Below are positions 7,716 to 18,564 of a stretch of 64,000 bases of DNA, piece by piece. This DNA is from Vibrio owensii CAIM 1854 = LMG 25443 (GTDB taxonomy: Bacteria > Pseudomonadota > Gammaproteobacteria > Enterobacterales > Vibrionaceae): assembly GCF_000817815.1 (NCBI RefSeq), contig NZ_JPRD01000041.1, forward strand, positions 1 to 64,000. Direction: 5' to 3'. The position numbers were made by a program, and so were the translations under genes. Position 1 is the stretch's first letter. Every line of letters begins with the position of its first letter. The notes beneath the pieces are model-generated. The model was not told the origin of the DNA and did not search any database. It saw only the letters and a list, made by a program, of their open reading frames with translations.

Positions 7716-9917
7716 CTAGCTGAGATCCTGTGGTTCTATGTCTAAATTCCAGCGGACTTTCTTGGCATTTGGCAACAACTCAATAGCAGGTTTGGCACTG
7801 GTTAATAACTTTTGCATCAATGAGCGATGTTGAGTTTGCAGTAAGAGCTGCCAACGATACGTACCGGCACGCTTAGCCAAAGGTGATGGTGTTGGGCCTA
7901 ACACCATACAAGAGTCATCGAATAGCGGATGTGATTCCAGAGTAAAACGAACCTGACGCAAAAAGTCTTCAACTACTTCGCTTTGGTTGGCTTCCGCCTT
8001 AAACAACGTTAAGAAACTATAGGGTGGAAGCTGGGCCAGTTTGCGCTCTTCCAACGCTGTCATAGCAAAGTGACGATAGTCTTTCTGAAGCAGGGCTTGC
8101 AGTAAGCTGTGTTCAGGGTGGTGAGTTTGAAGAATCACTTCACCGGGTTTGCTTGCACGCCCTGCACGCCCCGCAACCTGAATAAATAGCTGAGCGAGCC
8201 TTTCGGAGGCGCGGAAGTCGCTACTATATAGAGAGCCATCGACATCCAATAGTGCAACAAGGGTGACATTAGGGAAGTGGTGGCCTTTCGCCAACATCTG
8301 GGTCCCTATCAGAATTTGGTATTCACCTTTACGAATTGACTCGAGTGCATCTTCCAAACTGCCTTTACGGCGAGTACTGTCTCTATCAATACGAATCGCT
8401 TTGTATTCAGGGAATAGATCTGCCAATTGCAGTTCAAGCTGTTCAGTACCTACGCCAACCGTCACTAGCTGAGTAGAACCGCAGCCCTGACATTGATGAA
8501 TTACCGGTTGTTGTGAGCCACAATGATGGCAGCGAATCTCATTGCTGTATTGATGGAACGTATAATAAGCATCGCAACGTTTACATTCCGCAATCCAACC
8601 ACATTCATGGCACATTAAGGCAGGGGAAAAGCCGCGGCGGTTTAGGAACAACATCACTTGGTTGCCAGCTTTAAGGTGTTTACGCATTTCAGCAATTAAA
8701 GGTGCGGACAAACCACTGTCTAAATAAAGCCCTTTAACATCGAGTACTTTGTTGGTGGTAGGTACCGCAGAGCCAGCACGTTGAGTCAACGTTAAGTGGT
8801 GGTATTTGCCCGATAGCGCATTATGCAGCGTTTCTAAAGCAGGGGTTGCTGAGCCGAGAACAATAGGCACTTGCTCTTTGTGTGCGCGCATGACTGCGAC
8901 ATCACGGGCGTGGTAGCGCAAGCTGTCTTGCTGCTTATATGAGGAGTCGTGTTCTTCATCGACAATAATGATGCCCAGATCCGCAAAAGGAGTGAGCAGG
9001 GCAGAGCGGGTACCAATAATAATACCGGCTGCTTTATCTCGTGCTGATAGCCAAGCGTTAAGGCGCTCGGTGTCATTTAACCCAGAGTGGATGACATCAA
9101 CAGGCACATTAAATCGATGTTTAAAGCGGTTGATGGTTTGTGGGGTTAAGCCAATTTCGGGTACTAAAACCAAAGCTTGTTTGCCTTGCTCAAGAACTGG
9201 CTTGATTAGGTTCAAGTAAACTTCTGTTTTACCAGAGCCTGTCACTCCTTCCAATAAATAGCAGGCAAAACCTGTTTGGCTGTTTACGCTGGCAATAGCA
9301 AGTGCTTGCTCATGGTTGAGTTTTGGCTTTTCGACGTCACGTTCAACCTGAGTGCTCCACTTAGTTACTGTAGGTTTTTTCTCTATGCGTTCAACCCAGC
9401 CTTTCTCTTCCAAAGACTTAAGTACCGCAGAGCCTATTTCTTGTTCGATAAACTCTTGATGTGGGACGGCTCCGTTGACCAACATCTGCAAAGCGCGTTG
9501 TTGTTTGACCGCACGCCCAAGTCCCTGCATTAACTTGTCTTTGCCCGATGCGGTGATTTGCCACTCTTGTAATGTGGCGAAATCCGCGGGCTTCCCCTTT
9601 CGCAGAGCTGCTGGCATAGCATTGTGCAAAGTGTCCCCAAGAGGGTACTGATAAAATTGGCTACACCATATTAATAAAGAATAAAGTTTCTCAGGCCAAA
9701 CAGGTTGTGCATCCAAGACCGCTTTAATTGGTTTTAGTTGCTCTTTTGGAAAATCAGAATGATTAACCATCGCTGTGACAACGCCAACCAAGGTTTGTCG
9801 GCCGAAAGGTACAGAAACTCGCCCACCAATGATCGGAAACAGATGCCCGGGAATGGCATAATCAAACTGTTTGTCGAGAGGGACTGGCAGTGCCACTCTG
9901 GCAATGGATGGACGCAT
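7716..9917 (-). CDS. priA: Primosomal replication protein N', helicase PriA
   Basis: PriA is a 3'-5' DNA helicase that recognises stalled forks and reloads DnaB. The 733-residue protein has the N-terminal DNA-binding domain, Walker A GVTGSGKT at about 224-231, a DEEH box near 320, and a zinc-binding insertion of paired cysteines (CHECGW, CKRC, CHHC, CQGCGS, about 434-485), then the helicase C-terminal half. The start MRPSIARVALPVPL is canonical. It is divergent from rpmE across a 296-base gap, as in E. coli. Confidence 0.97.
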   Translation of the reverse strand: MRPSIARVALPVPLDKQFDYAIPGHLFPIIGGRVSVPFGRQTLVGVVTAMVNHSDFPKEQLKPIKAVLDAQPVWPEKLYSLLIWCSQFYQYPLGDTLHNAMPAALRKGKPADFATLQEWQITASGKDKLMQGLGRAVKQQRALQMLVNGAVPHQEFIEQEIGSAVLKSLEEKGWVERIEKKPTVTKWSTQVERDVEKPKLNHEQALAIASVNSQTGFACYLLEGVTGSGKTEVYLNLIKPVLEQGKQALVLVPEIGLTPQTINRFKHRFNVPVDVIHSGLNDTERLNAWLSARDKAAGIIIGTRSALLTPFADLGIIIVDEEHDSSYKQQDSLRYHARDVAVMRAHKEQVPIVLGSATPALETLHNALSGKYHHLTLTQRAGSAVPTTNKVLDVKGLYLDSGLSAPLIAEMRKHLKAGNQVMLFLNRRGFSPALMCHECGWIAECKRCDAYYTFHQYSNEIRCHHCGSQQPVIHQCQGCGSTQLVTVGVGTEQLELQLADLFPEYKAIRIDRDSTRRKGSLEDALESIRKGEYQILIGTQMLAKGHHFPNVTLVALLDVDGSLYSSDFRASERLAQLFIQVAGRAGRASKPGEVILQTHHPEHSLLQALLQKDYRHFAMTALEERKLAQLPPYSFLTLFKAEANQSEVVEDFLRQVRFTLESHPLFDDSCMVLGPTPSPLAKRAGTYRWQLLLQTQHRSLMQKLLTSAKPAIELLPNAKKVRWNLDIEPQDLS

Positions 9918-10063
9918 AGAATCTTTACTATATAAAAGAGGGAAGAGGGCTATAGTCTATTAAAACGCACTAAGAAATTCGAGTGATCGGTATTTAATGA
10001 GGGTAGATTCCTCTCAGTACTAAAGTACTGGTGAAAAAAGTGGCGAAAAAGTTGCCAAATGTG

Positions 10064-10213
10064 TTGATCCTAGCTTAGTGATTCATTACTATACTGCGCC
10101 TTGAGATATGGCTTCGGCGATTGGTCGATGCGGTATCGCACTTTTATTATTAATTACGTGTGGTGTGCGGCTTAGACTCGTATAGCGACACGGCCTACAA
10201 TTGAGGTTATCCC
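10064..10213 (+). promoter_or_regulatory. rpmE promoter and candidate L31 leader
   Basis: TTGATC (10064-10069) is followed 17 bases later by TACTAT (10087-10092), overlapping TATACT (10090-10095), a plausible sigma-70 promoter. The transcript would have a leader of about 110 bases before rpmE. Conserved leaders proposed to bind L31 have been described upstream of rpmE in gamma-proteobacteria; whether this is one is inference. Confidence 0.45.
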
Positions 10214-10435
10214 ATGAAAGCTGGTATCCACCCAGAATACAAAGCAATCACTGCTACTTGTTCTTGCGGCAACTCTTTCGAGTTCAAATCTACTCTAGCG
10301 AAGGAATCTATCCACCTAGACGTATGTGACAAGTGTCACCCATTCTACACTGGTAAGCAACGTATCGTTGATACAGGCGGCCGTGTTGATCGCTTCAACA
10401 AGCGTTTCGGTGCACTATCAAGCGGTAAGAAATAA
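10214..10435 (+). CDS. rpmE: 50S ribosomal protein L31, zinc-binding form
   Basis: L31 bridges the two ribosomal subunits near the central protuberance. The 73-residue product retains the zinc ligands Cys16, Cys18, Cys38 and Cys41 (CSC and CDKC), so it is the C+ type used when zinc is ample. It stands alone between priA and the S10 operon with its own promoter and terminator. The cysteine-free paralogue, usually under Zur, is not in this window. Confidence 0.98.
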   Translation: MKAGIHPEYKAITATCSCGNSFEFKSTLAKESIHLDVCDKCHPFYTGKQRIVDTGGRVDRFNKRFGALSSGKK

Positions 10436-10463
10436 TAGCAGACGCTATTACGATTACAGTTTA

Positions 10464-10489
10464 AAAAAGGACGCTTCGGCGTCCTTTTT
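10464..10489 (+). terminator. Terminator of rpmE
   Basis: AAAAAGGACGC and GCGTCCTTTTT form a long stem closed by a TTCG tetraloop, ending in a T-run. It lies about 30 bases after the rpmE stop. Confidence 0.9.
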
Positions 10490-10561
10490 GTTTATTGGCT
10501 AGCGCAAAAGTAGGGGAGAATCGAGCGGCTAAAATTTGTTCGATTATTTTTCACTCGGCTA

Positions 10562-10589
10562 TTGCATCCTAAAGTGTGATCTGTATAAT
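10562..10589 (+). promoter_or_regulatory. Promoter of the S10 operon
   Basis: TTGCAT (10562-10567) and a perfect TATAAT (10584-10589) are separated by 16 bases. It lies about 300 bases before rpsJ, the expected place for the S10 operon promoter, and ahead of a structured leader. Confidence 0.8.
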
Positions 10590-10596
10590 GCAGCGC

Positions 10597-11203
<607 letters not shown>

Positions 11204-11217
11204 GGGAGATTAGAAGA

Positions 11218-11847
11218 ATGATTGGTCTAATCGGTCGTAAAGTGGGCATGACCCGCGTATTTACTGAAGACGGCGTTTCTATCCCAGTAACAGTTGTTGA
11301 AGTTGAAGCAAACCGTGTTTCTCAAGTTAAAACTCTTGAGACAGATGGCTACGCTGCAATCCAGGTAACTGCTGGTTCTAAGAAAGCTAACCGCGTAAAC
11401 AAAGCTGAAGCAGGCCACTTTGCTAAAGCTGGCGTTGAAGCTGGTCGTGGTCTTTGGGAATTCCGTTTGGAAAACGGTGAAGAGTTCGCAGTTGGCGCTG
11501 AGCTAACAGTTGAACTATTCAACGAAACTAAGAAAGTAGACGTTACTGGTACATCTAAGGGTAAAGGTTTCCAAGGCGCTGTTAAGCGTTGGAACTTCCG
11601 TACTCAAGATATGACTCACGGTAACTCATTGTCTCACCGTGCACCGGGTTCAATTGGCCAATGTCAAACTCCAGGTCGCGTATTTAAAGGCAAGAAAATG
11701 GCAGGTCACATGGGTGCTGAGCGTGTAACGACTCAAAACCTAGAGATCGTACGTGTTGACGCTGAGCGCAATCTGCTTCTTATCAAAGGTGCAGTACCAG
11801 GCTCAACAGGTGGCAACGTGATCGTTAAACCAGCTGTTAAAGCATAA
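11218..11847 (+). CDS. rplC: 50S ribosomal protein L3
   Basis: L3 is an early-assembly 50S protein whose central extension reaches the peptidyl-transferase centre. The 209 residues match E. coli length; the family signature lies in the region [11 protein letters not shown] (about 157-167), and the glutamine methylated in E. coli (Gln150) lies in the conserved [10 protein letters not shown] segment just before it. It follows rpsJ by 14 bases. Confidence 0.98.
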   Translation: MIGLIGRKVGMTRVFTEDGVSIPVTVVEVEANRVSQVKTLETDGYAAIQVTAGSKKANRVNKAEAGHFAKAGVEAGRGLWEFRLENGEEFAVGAELTVELFNETKKVDVTGTSKGKGFQGAVKRWNFRTQDMTHGNSLSHRAPGSIGQCQTPGRVFKGKKMAGHMGAERVTTQNLEIVRVDAERNLLLIKGAVPGSTGGNVIVKPAVKA

Positions 11848-11864
11848 CGTCTCAGGAGTAAGTA

Positions 11865-12467
11865 ATGGAACTAATGGTTAAAGGTGCTGATGCACTAACT
11901 GTTTCCGAAACTACTTTCGGACGTGAGTTTAACGAAGCTCTTGTACACCAAGTAGTTGTTGCGTTTGCAGCAGGTGCTCGTCAAGGTACACGTGCTCAAA
12001 AAACACGTTCAGAAGTTTCTGGCGGTGGCGCTAAGCCATGGCGTCAAAAAGGTACTGGCCGTGCGCGTGCTGGTACAATCCGTAGCCCAATCTGGCGTAC
12101 AGGTGGTGTTACTTTTGCTGCGAAACCACAAGATCACAGCCAAAAAGTAAACAAAAAAATGTACCGCGGTGCTATGAAGAGCATTCTTTCTGAGCTAGTT
12201 CGTCAAGAGCGTCTAATCGTTGTTGATAACTTCTCAGTTGAAGCGCCAAAGACTAAAGAGCTAGTTGCTAAGCTTAAAGAGCTTGAGCTAACTGACGCTC
12301 TAATCGTGACTAGCGAAGTAGATGAGAATCTATTCCTAGCTGCTCGTAACCTATACAAAGTTGACGCACGTGACGTTGCTGGTATCGACCCAGTTTCACT
12401 AATCGCGTTCGACAAAGTTGTAATGACTGCTGAAGCAGTTAAGCAAGTTGAGGAGATGCTAGCATGA
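11865..12467 (+). CDS. rplD: 50S ribosomal protein L4
   Basis: L4 lines the polypeptide exit tunnel and in E. coli represses the S10 operon by binding its leader. The product is 200 residues. The basic tunnel loop is visible around [19 protein letters not shown] (about 51-69). Its stop overlaps the rplW start by four bases (ATGA), indicating coupled translation. Confidence 0.98.
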   Translation: MELMVKGADALTVSETTFGREFNEALVHQVVVAFAAGARQGTRAQKTRSEVSGGGAKPWRQKGTGRARAGTIRSPIWRTGGVTFAAKPQDHSQKVNKKMYRGAMKSILSELVRQERLIVVDNFSVEAPKTKELVAKLKELELTDALIVTSEVDENLFLAARNLYKVDARDVAGIDPVSLIAFDKVVMTAEAVKQVEEMLA

Positions 12468-12766
12468 TCACTGAAGAGCGTATCCTAAAAGTTCTACGTG
12501 CTCCGCACATCTCTGAAAAAGCAACTATGGCAGCTGAGAAAGCGAACACTATCGTTTTCAAAGTAGCTAAAGATGCAACTAAAAAAGAGATCAAAGCAGC
12601 TGTAGAAAAGCTTTTTGAAGTTGAAGTTAAGTCTGTAAATACTCTTATCACTAAGGGTAAGACCAAACGTCAAGGTCTACGCCAAGGTCGCCGCAGCGAC
12701 GTTAAGAAAGCGTACGTTACTTTGAAAGAAGGTCAAGATCTTGACTTTGTTGGCGGCGCGGAATAA
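12464..12766 (+). CDS. rplW: 50S ribosomal protein L23
   Basis: L23 sits at the exit of the peptide tunnel and is the docking point for trigger factor and the signal recognition particle. The 100-residue product includes the conserved N-terminal [14 protein letters not shown] region and the [12 protein letters not shown] basic stretch. Translation is probably coupled to rplD through the ATGA overlap. Confidence 0.98.
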
Positions 12767-12781
12767 CAGGAGTAGTTAAGA

Positions 12782-13606
12782 ATGGCTATTGTTAAATGTA
12801 AGCCGACTTCCCCTGGTCGTCGTCACGTTGTTAAAGTTGTTAACGCTGACCTACACAAGGGCAAGCCATACGCACCACTTCTAGAGAAAAACTCTAAGAA
12901 CGGTGGTCGTAACAACAACGGTCGTATCACAGTACGTCACATCGGCGGTGGTCACAAGCACCACTACCGTGTAGTTGACTTCAAACGTACTAAAGACGGT
13001 ATCCCAGCGACAGTTGAGCGTCTAGAATACGATCCAAACCGTAGCGCAAACATTGCTCTAGTTCTTTACAAAGACGGTGAGCGTCGCTACATCCTAGCAC
13101 CTAAAGGTGTTCAAGCTGGTGATGTTATCCAATCTGGTGTTGATGCACCGATTAAAGCTGGTAACACTCTACCAATGCGTAACATCCCAGTAGGTTCAAC
13201 TGTACACAACGTTGAACTAAAACCTGGTAAAGGTGGTCAGCTAGCTCGTTCGGCTGGTGCTTACGCTCAAATCGTTGCTCGCGACGGTGCGTACGTAACT
13301 ATCCGTCTACGTTCTGGCGAAATGCGCAAAGTTCTTTCTGAAGGCCGTGCAACAATCGGTGAAGTTGGTAACTCTGAGCACATGCTACGTGAACTTGGTA
13401 AAGCTGGTGCTTCACGCTGGCGCGGCGTACGTCCAACCGTACGTGGTGTAGTAATGAACCCGGTTGATCACCCACACGGTGGTGGTGAAGGTCGTACTTC
13501 TGGTGGCCGTCATCCAGTATCTCCTTGGGGTATGCCAACTAAAGGCTTCAAGACTCGTAAGAACAAACGCACTGACAAGTACATCGTACGTCGTCGTAAC
13601 AAGTAA
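12782..13606 (+). CDS. rplB: 50S ribosomal protein L2
   Basis: L2 is one of the largest 50S proteins and is needed for subunit association and peptidyl transfer. The product is 274 residues. The conserved C-terminal motif [13 protein letters not shown] contains the histidine (H229 in E. coli) implicated in function. An AGGAG-type site precedes the start by about ten bases. Confidence 0.98.
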   Translation: MAIVKCKPTSPGRRHVVKVVNADLHKGKPYAPLLEKNSKNGGRNNNGRITVRHIGGGHKHHYRVVDFKRTKDGIPATVERLEYDPNRSANIALVLYKDGERRYILAPKGVQAGDVIQSGVDAPIKAGNTLPMRNIPVGSTVHNVELKPGKGGQLARSAGAYAQIVARDGAYVTIRLRSGEMRKVLSEGRATIGEVGNSEHMLRELGKAGASRWRGVRPTVRGVVMNPVDHPHGGGEGRTSGGRHPVSPWGMPTKGFKTRKNKRTDKYIVRRRNK

Positions 13607-13615
13607 TCTATATAA

Positions 13616-13906
<291 letters not shown>

Positions 13907-13916
13907 GGAGTAAATA

Positions 13917-14249
13917 ATGGAAGCTATTGCTAAACATAACTTTGCTCGCATTTCGCCTCAGAAAGCTCGCTTAGTTGCGGATCTAATTCGTGGTAAATCT
14001 GTTGACCAAGCTCTAGAAATTCTAACGTTCAGCAACAAAAAAGCTGCTGCTCTAGTTAAGAAAGTTCTAGAGTCTGCTATCGCTAACGCGGAGCACAACG
14101 AAGGTGCAGATATTGACGATCTGAATGTCGCAAAAATCTTTGTAGATGAAGGCCCAACCATGAAGCGTATTATGCCTCGTGCTAAAGGTCGTGCGGATCG
14201 TATCTTGAAGCGTTCAAGCCACATCACTGTTGTTGTAGCAGATCGCTAG
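13917..14249 (+). CDS. rplV: 50S ribosomal protein L22
   Basis: L22 reaches into the exit tunnel through a long beta-hairpin; changes there can give macrolide resistance. The 110-residue product has the loop around [18 protein letters not shown] (about 79-96) with no visible insertion or deletion. It is close-packed between rpsS and rpsC. Confidence 0.98.
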   Translation: MEAIAKHNFARISPQKARLVADLIRGKSVDQALEILTFSNKKAAALVKKVLESAIANAEHNEGADIDDLNVAKIFVDEGPTMKRIMPRAKGRADRILKRSSHITVVVADR

Positions 14250-14267
14250 AGACTAGGAGAGTAAGCA

Positions 14268-14966
14268 ATGGGTCAAAAAGTACATCCTAATGGTATTCGT
14301 CTTGGCATCGTTAAGCCTTGGAATGCTACATGGTTTGCTAACACCAAAGATTTCGCTGACAACCTAGACGGCGACTTCAAGGTACGTCAGTTCCTAACTA
14401 AGGAACTACAAAAAGCGTCTCTTTCACGCATCGTTATCGAGCGTCCTGCTAAGAGCATCCGTGTGACTATTCACACTGCTCGTCCAGGCGTTGTAATCGG
14501 TAAGAAAGGTGAAGACGTTGAGAAACTACGCGCAGCTGTAGCAAAAATTGCAGGTGTACCAGCGCAAATTAACATCGCTGAAGTACGTAAGCCTGAACTT
14601 GATGCACAACTTGTTGGTGACAGCATCGCGTCTCAACTAGAGCGTCGTGTTATGTTCCGTCGTGCTATGAAGCGCGCGGTACAAAACGCAATGCGTCTAG
14701 GTGCTAAAGGCATCAAAGTAGAAGTAAGCGGTCGTCTAGGCGGCGCTGAAATCGCACGTTCTGAGTGGTACCGTGAAGGTCGTGTACCTCTACACACTCT
14801 ACGTGCAGACATTGATTACGCAACTTCTTCGGCTCACACTCAATACGGTGTGATCGGCATTAAAACTTGGATCTTCAAAGGTGAGATCCTAGGTGGTATG
14901 CCAGCAGCTAACGCTGTAGAGCCTAAAGGCGACAAGCCTAAGAAGCAGCGTAAAGGCCGTAAGTAA
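14268..14966 (+). CDS. rpsC: 30S ribosomal protein S3
   Basis: S3 forms part of the mRNA entry channel and its helicase activity. The product is 232 residues with an N-terminal KH type II domain ([15 protein letters not shown], about 74-88) and a C-terminal domain ending in a lysine-rich tail. It is standard in length and sequence. Confidence 0.98.
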   Translation: MGQKVHPNGIRLGIVKPWNATWFANTKDFADNLDGDFKVRQFLTKELQKASLSRIVIERPAKSIRVTIHTARPGVVIGKKGEDVEKLRAAVAKIAGVPAQINIAEVRKPELDAQLVGDSIASQLERRVMFRRAMKRAVQNAMRLGAKGIKVEVSGRLGGAEIARSEWYREGRVPLHTLRADIDYATSSAHTQYGVIGIKTWIFKGEILGGMPAANAVEPKGDKPKKQRKGRK

Positions 14967-14977
14967 GGAGTCGACAG

Positions 14978-15388
14978 ATGCTACAACCTAAACGTACTAA
15001 GTTCCGTAAGGTTCAGACAGGTCGTAACCGTGGTCTAGCTAAAGGTACTGATGTAAGCTTCGGCGAATTCGGTCTTAAAGCTGTTGGCCGTGGTCGTCTA
15101 ACTGCTCGTCAAATTGAAGCGGCACGTCGTGCAATGACACGTCACGTTAAGCGTCAAGGTAAAATCTGGATCCGTGTGTTCCCAGACAAACCAATCACAG
15201 AAAAACCACTTGAAGTTCGTCAAGGTAAGGGTAAAGGTAACGTTGAGTACTGGGTAGCCCAAATCCAACCTGGTAAGGTTATGTACGAAATGGGTGGTGT
15301 ACCTGAAGAATTGGCTCGTGAAGCGTTCCGCCTAGCGGCTCGTAAACTGCCATTCAAAACTACATTTGTAACTAAGCAGGTGATGTGA
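14978..15388 (+). CDS. rplP: 50S ribosomal protein L16
   Basis: L16 helps position the A-site tRNA in the 50S subunit. It is 136 residues long and opens [19 protein letters not shown], the canonical start. The stop TGA shares its A with the rpmC ATG (TGATG), so translation is coupled. Confidence 0.98.
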
Positions 15389-15579
15389 TGAAAGCACAAG
15401 ATCTACGCGAGAAAAGCGTTGAAGAGCTTAACGCTGAGCTATTGAATTTGCTACGTGAACAGTTCAACTTGCGCATGCAAGCTGCAACTGGTCAGCTACA
15501 GCAAACTCATACTCTGAAAGCTGTACGCCGTGATATCGCACGTGTGAAAACTGTTTTGACTGAGAAGGCAGGCGCATAA
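15388..15579 (+). CDS. rpmC: 50S ribosomal protein L29
   Basis: L29 lies beside L23 at the tunnel exit. The product is 63 residues of two helices, starting [19 protein letters not shown] use the ATG at 15388, which overlaps the rplP stop, rather than the in-frame GTG three bases earlier. It overlaps rpsQ by one base (TAATG). Confidence 0.97.
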   Translation: MKAQDLREKSVEELNAELLNLLREQFNLRMQAATGQLQQTHTLKAVRRDIARVKTVLTEKAGA

Positions 15580-15833
15580 TGAGCGAAGTAAAACGTACTC
15601 AACAAGGTCGTGTTGTTAGCGACAAGATGGACAAGTCTATCGTAGTTGCTATCGAGCGCATGGTTAAACACCCAATTTACGGTAAATTCGTAAAGCGCAC
15701 GACTAAAGTACACGCACACGACGAGAACAACGAATGTGGCCTAGGCGACAAAGTTGAAATCGCAGAGTGTCGTCCACTGTCTAAGACTAAGTCTTGGACT
15801 TTGGTTAAAGTTGTAGAAAAGGCGAAGATGTAA
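15579..15833 (+). CDS. rpsQ: 30S ribosomal protein S17
   Basis: S17 is a primary 16S rRNA binder of the 30S body. The product is 84 residues with an OB-fold and the conserved [18 protein letters not shown] stretch (about 9-26). It is the last gene of the S10 operon here; a strong hairpin follows 22 bases after its stop. Confidence 0.98.
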   Translation: MSEVKRTQQGRVVSDKMDKSIVVAIERMVKHPIYGKFVKRTTKVHAHDENNECGLGDKVEIAECRPLSKTKSWTLVKVVEKAKM

Positions 15834-15855
15834 TCTTCCCCAATCTATGATTGAC

Positions 15856-15895
15856 AAACGGCTCCAAAAATTATTTTTGGAGCCGTTTATTTTTT
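15856..15895 (+). terminator. Terminator or attenuator at the end of the S10 operon
   Basis: AAACGGCTCCAAAAA and TTTTTGGAGCCGTTT form a 15-pair stem with a three-base loop, followed by ATTTTTT. It is a strong rho-independent terminator shape. It separates the S10 and spc operons, and a new promoter follows at once. Confidence 0.85.
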
Positions 15896-15930
15896 GACTA
15901 CCCAATCACAAAAAAGGGTGGTACAATTCG
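15894..15930 (+). promoter_or_regulatory. Promoter of the spc operon
   Basis: TACAAT at 15922-15927 is a good -10. The sequence CTACCCA some 20 bases upstream, followed by GGGTGGTACAAT and CGCGTCCC, resembles the E. coli spc promoter, which also has a poor -35. A TTGACT at 15894-15899 lies too far (22 bases) to be an ideal -35. The start would fall about 65 bases before rplN. Confidence 0.65.
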
Positions 15931-15998
15931 CGTCCCTTTTAAAGAGGCAGCCCGACCCGAGAGGGTCTAGTTTTTTTATTATTTAGCGGAGCACTAAC

Positions 15999-16370
15999 AT
16001 GATCCAAATGCAAAGTATGCTGGACGCAGCTGATAACTCAGGCGCACGCAGCGTAATGTGTATTAAGGTTCTGGGTGGCTCTCACCGCCGTTATGCACAT
16101 ATCGGTGACGTTATCAAAGTTACTGTTAAGGAAGCAATTCCTCGCGGTAAAGTTAAAAAAGGTGACGTTCTGAAGGCGGTGGTAGTGCGCACCCGTAAAG
16201 GCGTACGTCGTCCTGACGGTTCTGTCATTCGCTTCGACCGAAATGCTTGTGTATTGTTGAACGACAACACTGAGCAACCAATCGGTACACGTATCTTTGG
16301 TCCTGTGACACGCGAACTTCGTGGCGATAAGTTCATGAAGATCGTTTCACTGGCTCCAGAAGTTCTGTAA
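15999..16370 (+). CDS. rplN: 50S ribosomal protein L14
   Basis: L14 lies at the subunit interface and contacts 16S rRNA. It is 123 residues, starting [20 protein letters not shown], the canonical N terminus. It is the first gene of the spc operon, with a GCGGAG ribosome site. Confidence 0.98.
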
Positions 16371-16383
16371 GGAGCACGTAGAA

Positions 16384-16701
16384 ATGGCAGCTAAAATCCG
16401 TCGTAATGACGAAGTAATCGTTCTTGCTGGTAAAGACAAAGGCAAGAAAGGTAAAGTAACTAAGGTCCTAGCAACTGGTAAAGTTATCGTTGAAGGTATC
16501 AACCTTGTTAAGAAACACCAGAAACCTGTTCCTGCACTAGGTATCCAAGGCGGTATCGTAGAGCAAGAAGCAGCAATCGACGTTTCTAACGTGGCGATCT
16601 TTAACGCAGCTACTGGTAAAGCTGACCGTATCGGTTTCCGTTTTGAAGATGGTAAGAAAGTTCGTTTCTTTAAGTCTAACAACGAAATCGTTTCTAACTA
16701 A
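16384..16701 (+). CDS. rplX: 50S ribosomal protein L24
   Basis: L24 starts 50S assembly and lies near the tunnel exit. The product is 105 residues with a KOW motif near the N terminus ([20 protein letters not shown], about 9-28). rplE follows after a 23-base gap that forms part of the S8-type control site. Confidence 0.97.
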   Translation: MAAKIRRNDEVIVLAGKDKGKKGKVTKVLATGKVIVEGINLVKKHQKPVPALGIQGGIVEQEAAIDVSNVAIFNAATGKADRIGFRFEDGKKVRFFKSNNEIVSN

Positions 16702-16702
16702 T

Positions 16703-16756
16703 AGAAGTAATTTGGAGTTCTACTATGGCGAAACTGCATGATTACTACAAGTCGTC
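16703..16756 (+). promoter_or_regulatory. S8-type translational operator at the rplX-rplE junction
   Basis: The sequence AAGTAATTTGGAGT...CTATGGCG and the first codons of rplE (AAACTGCATGATTACTAC) are nearly identical to the E. coli region that S8 binds to repress rplE and the following spc genes. The pairing of GTAATTTGGAGTTCTA-like bases with the early rplE codons is retained. The identity is from memory of the E. coli sequence. Confidence 0.7.
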
Positions 16757-17264
16757 TGTAGTCGCTGAACTGACCAAACAGTTTAGCTACACAAGCGTCA
16801 TGCAAGTCCCTAGAATCGAGAAAATCACCCTAAACATGGGTGTTGGTGAAGCAATCAACGATAAGAAACTGCTAGAAAACGCAGCTGCTGATATGGCAAC
16901 GATCTCTGGTCAAAAGCCACTTATCACTAAAGCTCGTAAATCTGTTGCAGGTTTCAAAATCCGTGAAGGCTACCCTATCGGTTGTAAAGTAACCTTGCGT
17001 GGCGAACGTATGTGGGATTTTCTTGAGCGTCTAATTTCGATCGCTCTTCCACGAGTACGTGACTTCCGTGGTGTTAGCGCTAAGTCTTTTGACGGTCGCG
17101 GTAACTACAGCATGGGCGTTCGCGAGCAAATCATCTTCCCGGAAATCGACTTTGATAAAGTTGATCGAGTACGCGGTCTAGACATCACTATTACGACGTC
17201 TGCTGGTACTGATGAGGAAGGCCGTGCTCTGCTGGCTGCCTTTAACTTCCCATTCCGTAAGTAA
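16725..17264 (+). CDS. rplE: 50S ribosomal protein L5
   Basis: L5 binds 5S rRNA in the central protuberance and contacts the P-site tRNA. The product is 179 residues with the conserved [18 protein letters not shown] region (about 33-50). Translation is probably repressed by S8 through the site spanning its start. Confidence 0.98.
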   Translation: MAKLHDYYKSSVVAELTKQFSYTSVMQVPRIEKITLNMGVGEAINDKKLLENAAADMATISGQKPLITKARKSVAGFKIREGYPIGCKVTLRGERMWDFLERLISIALPRVRDFRGVSAKSFDGRGNYSMGVREQIIFPEIDFDKVDRVRGLDITITTSAGTDEEGRALLAAFNFPFRK

Positions 17265-17281
17265 GGTGAAGGGTTACTGTT

Positions 17282-17587
17282 ATGGCTAAAAATTCAATGA
17301 AAGCACGTGAAGCAAAACGTGCGAAGCTAGTAGCTAAGTTCGCTGAAAAGCGTGCAGCGCTAAAAGCTATCATCAGCGATGTAAACGCATCTGAAGAAGA
17401 TCGTTGGAATGCGGTTCTTACACTGCAATCTCTTCCACGTGATTCAAGTGCATCACGTCAGCGCAACCGTTGTAACCAAACTGGTCGTCCACACGGTTAC
17501 CTACGTAAGTTCGGTCTAAGCCGTATTAAGGTTCGTGAAGCTTGCATGAAAGGCGAGATTCCGGGTCTTCGTAAGGCTAGCTGGTAA
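17282..17587 (+). CDS. rpsN: 30S ribosomal protein S14, long zinc-free form
   Basis: S14 is in the 30S head. At 101 residues it is the long form that lacks the paired CxxC zinc motifs of the short form; only isolated cysteines are seen. It ends with the conserved [15 protein letters not shown] and PGLRKASW segments. It lies between rplE and rpsH. Confidence 0.98.
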   Translation: MAKNSMKAREAKRAKLVAKFAEKRAALKAIISDVNASEEDRWNAVLTLQSLPRDSSASRQRNRCNQTGRPHGYLRKFGLSRIKVREACMKGEIPGLRKASW

Positions 17588-17616
17588 TTGCCACTTAATC
17601 ATTTGGAGTAAATCAT

Positions 17617-18009
17617 ATGAGCATGCAAGATCCGATTTCGGATATGCTGACCCGTGTTCGTAACGGTCAGGCAGCAAACAAAGTTGCTGTTAAAATGCCT
17701 TCTTCAAAGCTTAAAGTTGCAATCGCTGCACTACTAAAAGCTGAAGGTTACATCGTTGACTTCGCTGTTGAAGGCGAAGCAAAACCTGAGCTAGAAGTTA
17801 CTCTTAAGTACTTCCAAGCTAAACCAGTAATCGAGCAACTTAAACGTGTTTCTCGTCCAGGTCTACGTGTTTACAAGAAGAAAGATCAACTTCCTTCTGT
17901 AATGGGTGGTCTTGGTATTGCTATCGTTTCTACTTCCAAGGGTCTTATGTCAGACCGCGCTGCACGTAAAGCAGGTCTTGGTGGTGAAATCATCTGCTAC
18001 GTAGCTTAA
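17617..18009 (+). CDS. rpsH: 30S ribosomal protein S8
   Basis: S8 binds the central domain of 16S rRNA and in E. coli represses the spc operon at the rplE start. The product is 130 residues with the C-terminal signature [20 protein letters not shown] (about 107-126). A TTGGAGTAAATCAT ribosome region precedes its ATG. Confidence 0.98.
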   Translation: MSMQDPISDMLTRVRNGQAANKVAVKMPSSKLKVAIAALLKAEGYIVDFAVEGEAKPELEVTLKYFQAKPVIEQLKRVSRPGLRVYKKKDQLPSVMGGLGIAIVSTSKGLMSDRAARKAGLGGEIICYVA

Positions 18010-18021
18010 TAGGAGTAGAAT

Positions 18022-18555
18022 ATGTCTCGTGTTGCTAAAGCACCTGTCGCTATTCCAGCTGGCGTAGAGGTGAAACTAAACGGCCAAGAAATCACTGTAA
18101 AAGGTGCTAAGGGCGAACTATCTCGCGTTCTTAACAACGCTGTAGTAATCGCTCAGGAAGAAAACAACCTAACTTTCGGTCCTAAAGAAGGTGTTGCTAA
18201 CGCATGGGCACAAGCTGGTACAGCTCGCGCTCTAGTTAACAACATGGTTGTTGGTGTTACTGAAGGCTTTACTAAGAAGCTAACTCTTAAAGGTGTTGGT
18301 TACCGTGCTGCTATCAAAGGCAACGCTGTAGGTCTAACACTAGGCTTCTCTCACCCAGTTGAGCACGAGTTGCCAGCGGGTATTAAAGCTGAATGTCCAA
18401 GCCAAACTGAAATCATCATCACTGGTTGTGATAAGCAACTAGTTGGTCAAGTTGCGGCTGACATTCGTTCTTACCGTCAACCTGAGCCTTACAAAGGTAA
18501 AGGTGTTCGTTACGCAGATGAAAATGTGCGTACTAAAGAAGCTAAGAAGAAGTAA
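18022..18555 (+). CDS. rplF: 50S ribosomal protein L6
   Basis: L6 binds near the factor-binding centre of the 50S subunit. The product is 177 residues built of two similar domains, with the conserved C-terminal stretch [14 protein letters not shown] (about 155-168). It is 12 bases after rpsH. Confidence 0.98.
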   Translation: MSRVAKAPVAIPAGVEVKLNGQEITVKGAKGELSRVLNNAVVIAQEENNLTFGPKEGVANAWAQAGTARALVNNMVVGVTEGFTKKLTLKGVGYRAAIKGNAVGLTLGFSHPVEHELPAGIKAECPSQTEIIITGCDKQLVGQVAADIRSYRQPEPYKGKGVRYADENVRTKEAKKK

Positions 18556-18564
18556 GGTAACACT

